Source: Candidatus Chloroploca mongolica (GTDB taxonomy: Bacteria; Chloroflexota; Chloroflexia; Chloroflexales; Chloroflexaceae). Taken from it: 64,000 bases of DNA. This document shows, piece by piece, positions 62,501-64,000 of the stretch. Where the stretch lies: the NCBI RefSeq assembly GCF_004762035.2, contig NZ_SIJK02000007.1:100025-164024 (forward strand), in the 5' to 3' direction. Position numbers and translations under genes: made by a program. Under the pieces are notes generated by a model. That model was not told the origin of the DNA. It saw only the letters and a list, made by a program, of their open reading frames with translations, and made no database searches. Within the stretch, counting starts at the first letter, position 1; each line of letters opens with the position of its first letter.

Positions 62501-62783
62501 AAATAGGCTTTCTCGATCATCTAACGGAAGAAAGTTGGAACAACTTGCTGCTTTGTTGATGGCTGACCTTCAACAGAATTCAGAGCAGAAGCAAATGCGC
62601 TTCAAGCACGATACACTATCTATCCAATGTATCTATCCGAAGTTCTCAAAACCCATCATCGACGAAATCGACCGTGTCCTCGCAGCCCACTACGGCTTCA
62701 CCGACGAAGAACTCGACTTCATCATCAACTACGACATCAAATACCGCATGGGGCGCGACGCGAGCGACAGCGGGGAAGATTGA
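59538..62783 (+). CDS. Eco57I-like N6-adenine DNA methyltransferase
   Basis: 1081 residues. An N-terminal region of about 330 residues is of unclear fold (AFTLSPI, VYVVHS, HILIFEDAAQ and ILQWVKRG could be a diverged nuclease core). Then come YIFEKYINQKQMGAYYTRDDI near 335, the SAM motif LDPTVGSGAFLFA near 470 and the catalytic NPPYVEY near 724. Residues from about 734 to 1034 (61740-62640) are strikingly AT-rich and hold the putative target-recognition domain. A GC-rich end (IDEIDRVLAAHYGFTDEELDFI) then resumes. The enzyme would methylate host DNA, perhaps as a type IIG-like or BREX-like protein. Confidence 0.85.
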   Translation: MTVNLKNLRAALQEFNWEQVFRSVLKWTKPTDTVRTEVADGARFTLSPIADTGGMQVYVVHSADGTLPPRPIRNTLETRLRRTQVEHILIFEDAAQQHAILQWVKRGQQGRRAHEFPYHRGESGEPLLQKLQGIAFTIDDFDAQGRIEISKVTARVAKNLDVEQVTKKFYHEFERQRTEFQQFLRGIPLASDQRWYVSVMLNRLMFIYFIQAKGFLNKHPDYLRERLAWSQANLGADRYYKDFLRVLFFQGFALEPGQRSAEAQQKLGTIPYLNGGLFLPHPIEERYGDAIDIPDSAFDKLFTFFSGWRWHLSERPGSSDREIDPDVLGYIFEKYINQKQMGAYYTRDDITGYICRNTIIPALFDKAGLSLAPLNLPQTISAYLYPAMKQAEPLPTETEREQAARRSRVATLIADAQAGAIATINDAVTANLDLEALLQDLIPRLDALQVYRLYTALAGDPKTGTLPLSVLDPTVGSGAFLFAALRILAPIYEAVLERMDALVTADGPLVSQGRQGAKDAHKKLAPAHLSVHEADALRAVLAAAEEHANRDYFITKSIVVRNLYGVDLMAEATEICKLRLFLRMVADLDDARQIEPLPDVDFNIRAGNTLVGYARPDEIGLVYKDTIFRLSPRQQKLLDEIRAVQRELTVYRNAQLQFNPSAAEGRTARQTIRARLDTINAGLDADLLKIGQIHKEPDGSYNTQPFHWFTAFYEILDEGGFDVIVGNPPYVEYTQVRGDHRVNGEDRYRIYGYKTEGCGNLYAYVIERCLNMGADNGCLGFIVPVSSISTDRYSSLQTLLSKRNLHYSSYDDRPSRLFEGLEHIRLTIHLISHLSSQPLHFSTRYNKWSAVQRGMLFDTLFYTPASSGLVTGSMPKLSSSLEKNFLSKLENERRNLASFYNRDAQHKIFYSRKVGYFLQILNFEPLVLDGKGNRRPPSEFKEINFGSEEYAKVALCCLNSNLFYWFITIFSDCRHINKREVDAFPVDLNRLSRSSNGRKLEQLAALLMADLQQNSEQKQMRFKHDTLSIQCIYPKFSKPIIDEIDRVLAAHYGFTDEELDFIINYDIKYRMGRDASDSGED

Positions 62784-62918
62784 CGCGAAGGATTTGACGC
62801 AAAGACGCAAAGACGCAAAGAATCATAATATAAAAATTCTTTGCGCCCCTGCGCCTTTGCGTCAAAATCTCTGCGCCCCTGCGCCTTTGCGTCAAAATCT
62901 CTGCGCCTTTGCGTCGTC
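62782..62918. repeat. Octamer inverted repeat array, copy 2
   Basis: Starts at the methylase stop. ACGCAAAG units, a centre AATCATAATATAAAAATTC, then CTTTGCGC-type units with GTCAAAATCTCTGCGCC spacers. It can fold into a long imperfect stem. No gene is recognised from 62919 to 63062. Confidence 0.85.
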
Positions 62919-63062
62919 TCCTTCCGGCCTCAGCAGCGGTCAGGCACTGCTTCGCCATCGACCCTGGCGCTCAGAATCTATGCTGGTCGCCCACGCTTTA
63001 TGGATGTGATATCATGCACTGGAATGCTGCATCGGTAGAGAATCGACACAGGAGACCTTGCT

Positions 63063-63287
63063 ATGCCATCGGTGACGATTGCCGACATTGACAAGCGCTT
63101 GCGGCACCTCCCGCCCGACAAGTTGATCGTCGTCTATGATTTTGTCTCGTATTTATTGGAGCGTGATCTGACGGATCTGCTGCTCGATGCCGATACCGAC
63201 GCAGGGGCGACGATGCTGGCATCTGAAGCGGTGTTGCGACGTGATTGGGATCGGCCAGAAGAGGATGCTGCATGGGCGCATTTGTAA
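63063..63287 (+). CDS. Antitoxin of a MazF-like pair
   Basis: A 74-residue protein, MPSVTIADIDKRLRHLPPDK then LIVVYDFVSYLLERDLTDLL, with an acidic tail DRPEEDAAWAHL. The DKLIVVYDFVSYL stretch is typical of small DUF2281-like antitoxins paired with MazF/PemK or PIN toxins. It overlaps the toxin start by 16 nt. CAGGAGACCTTGCT precedes the start. Confidence 0.7.
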   Translation: MPSVTIADIDKRLRHLPPDKLIVVYDFVSYLLERDLTDLLLDADTDAGATMLASEAVLRRDWDRPEEDAAWAHL

Positions 63288-63604
63288 AGGGCGATGTGGT
63301 GGTCGTGCCGTTTCCATTTTCGGATTTGAGCGCGGCAAAGAAACGTCCAGCCTTGGTGGTGGCAACCCTCACCGGCAACGACGTCATCCTGTGCCAGATT
63401 ACCAGCCAAGCGGTGGCCGATAGCTATGCGGTACCGCTGACTGATAGCGACTTTACGAGCGGTGGCTTGCGGCAAGCAAGCAATGTGCGCCCCAATCGAC
63501 TCTTCACCGCTGAGAAGAGCATCATCCTCTCTCGTGCAGGGACGATCAGTGTCCCCAAGATGCAGGACGTGCTTGCCAAGCTCGTGCAGATCCTCACCTC
63601 CTAA
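63272..63604 (+). CDS. MazF/PemK-family endoribonuclease toxin
   Basis: A 110-residue toxin. The MazF signature is KGDVVVVPFPFSDLSAAKKRPALVVAT near residues 6-32, with CQITSQ in the second strand and VRPNRLFTAEKSIILSRAGTIS near 70-92 (conserved Thr/Ser of the active site region). It cleaves RNA in known relatives; specificity cannot be read. Met 63272 is inside the antitoxin gene and begins the domain. Confidence 0.88.
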   Translation: MGAFVKGDVVVVPFPFSDLSAAKKRPALVVATLTGNDVILCQITSQAVADSYAVPLTDSDFTSGGLRQASNVRPNRLFTAEKSIILSRAGTISVPKMQDVLAKLVQILTS

Positions 63605-63806
63605 GGCAGCGGCAGCCATGTGGACGACAATCAGCACGCCCTTGAGGCTATGCTGCGACGAGTGGTACGTCAAGAGCTCCGCAAGCGCGTGTACGCGTAG
63701 ATGCACACGGTGCAACCCAACGCCGCTGGCGCAGCCCTCCCCTCGGCGCGTTGTCCCAACACCCACGCGACCCAGCGGGGCCATCGCTCCAGCGACTCGA
63801 GCTGCA

Positions 63807-63856
63807 TCATCAAATACCGCATGGGGCGCGACGCAAACGACAGCGGGGAGGATTGA
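63807..63856 (+). pseudogene. Duplicated 3' end of the methylase gene
   Basis: About 50 bp repeat the last 16 codons of the methylase (IKYRMGRDA..DSGED-stop, compare 62734-62783) with three substitutions (two in the GCGAGC to GCAAAC codons and one near the stop). It is followed by the same octamer array. It has no upstream coding context, so it is a tail fragment only. The 200 nt before it (63605-63806) hold no gene I can support. Confidence 0.8.
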
Positions 63857-64000
63857 CGCGAAGGATTTGACGCGAAGGCGCAAAGGCGCAAAGGCGCAAA
63901 GGCGCAAAGGCGCAAAGGCGCAAAGAATCATAATATAAAAATCTTTGCGCCCCTGCGCCTTTGCGTCAAAATCTCTGCGCCCCTGCGCCTTTGCGTCAAA
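63857..64000. repeat. Octamer inverted repeat array, copy 3 (runs to window edge)
   Basis: Seven consecutive GCGCAAAG units, then AATCATAATATAAAAATC, then CTTTGCGCC-type units with the same spacers as copy 2. It continues past the window. Confidence 0.85.

Noticed and set aside
63857..64000. Short regular repeats that might suggest CRISPR
   Set aside because: The unit is 8 bp, uninterrupted and inverted around a centre; there are no unique spacers and no cas genes.

Overview
The window looks like chromosomal DNA of a Chloroflexota bacterium, most likely a filamentous Chloroflexales-type organism. This is inferred from moderately high GC, the set of gene families (paired DUF4013 membrane proteins, thrS without a TGS domain behind a T-box, phnG-L, large GT-C glycosyltransferases) and dense intergenic hairpins. 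No rRNA, tRNA or CRISPR array was recognised.

1-8.4 kb (minus strand): a carbon-phosphorus lyase core operon phnG-H-I-J-K-L, with phnL cut by the window edge. Upstream are a TIM-barrel sugar-isomerase-like gene and a Cys/Met-type PLP enzyme, then a GIY-YIG-like protein and a thioredoxin-VKOR fusion. PhnJ has lost three of the four cysteines considered essential for C-P lyase. 8.6-14.6 kb (plus): cytochrome bd oxidase cydAB with its assembly exporter cydDC, preceded by a Rex-like operator. 14.9-16.97 kb: an IS200/IS605 element (tnpA, tnpB) between remnants of what looks like a PIN toxin gene. 17-29.3 kb: housekeeping and envelope genes, namely an MFS exporter, T-box-thrS, a CinA-like protein, two DUF4013 proteins, a CDP-alcohol phosphatidyltransferase, a LuxR response regulator, Maf, a PQQ-type dehydrogenase lipoprotein and a secreted repeat protein. 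A 161-bp tandem duplication rich in palindromes lies at 26.1-26.4 kb.

29.3-38.4 kb is an accessory region of small minus-strand genes, many of toxin-antitoxin type: DUF4258, DUF433, PIN, RelE/Phd and HEPN/MNT, plus Uma2, DinB and GNAT. I read its right-hand part as a decaying chromosomal integron. A degraded integron-integrase gene lies on the plus strand at 38141-38358. Divergent from it, cassettes on the minus strand are followed by attC-like sites at 35821-35951, 33583-33715 and 31914-32046, plus a half site at 33434. Two of these sites carry an unpaired base exactly 8 nt after the R'' box, as in classical attC sites. One cassette toxin (PIN) is split by a tnpB-only insertion element, and another (HEPN) carries an in-frame stop.

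38.6-55 kb returns to core genes: a glycosyltransferase, a degenerate M20 peptidase homologue, parAB (ParB with an internal duplication), a PfkB kinase, a CDP-alcohol phosphatidyltransferase, gatC, and a four-gene cluster of glycosyltransferases and large GT-C membrane proteins. 55-64 kb is a probable defence island: a PLD-SNF2 helicase and an Eco57I-like adenine methyltransferase with an AT-rich recognition segment. A PIN toxin-antitoxin pair sits between the two genes and a MazF-like pair follows them. Octamer repeat arrays flank the island, and the 3' end of the methylase gene is duplicated on the far side of the MazF pair.
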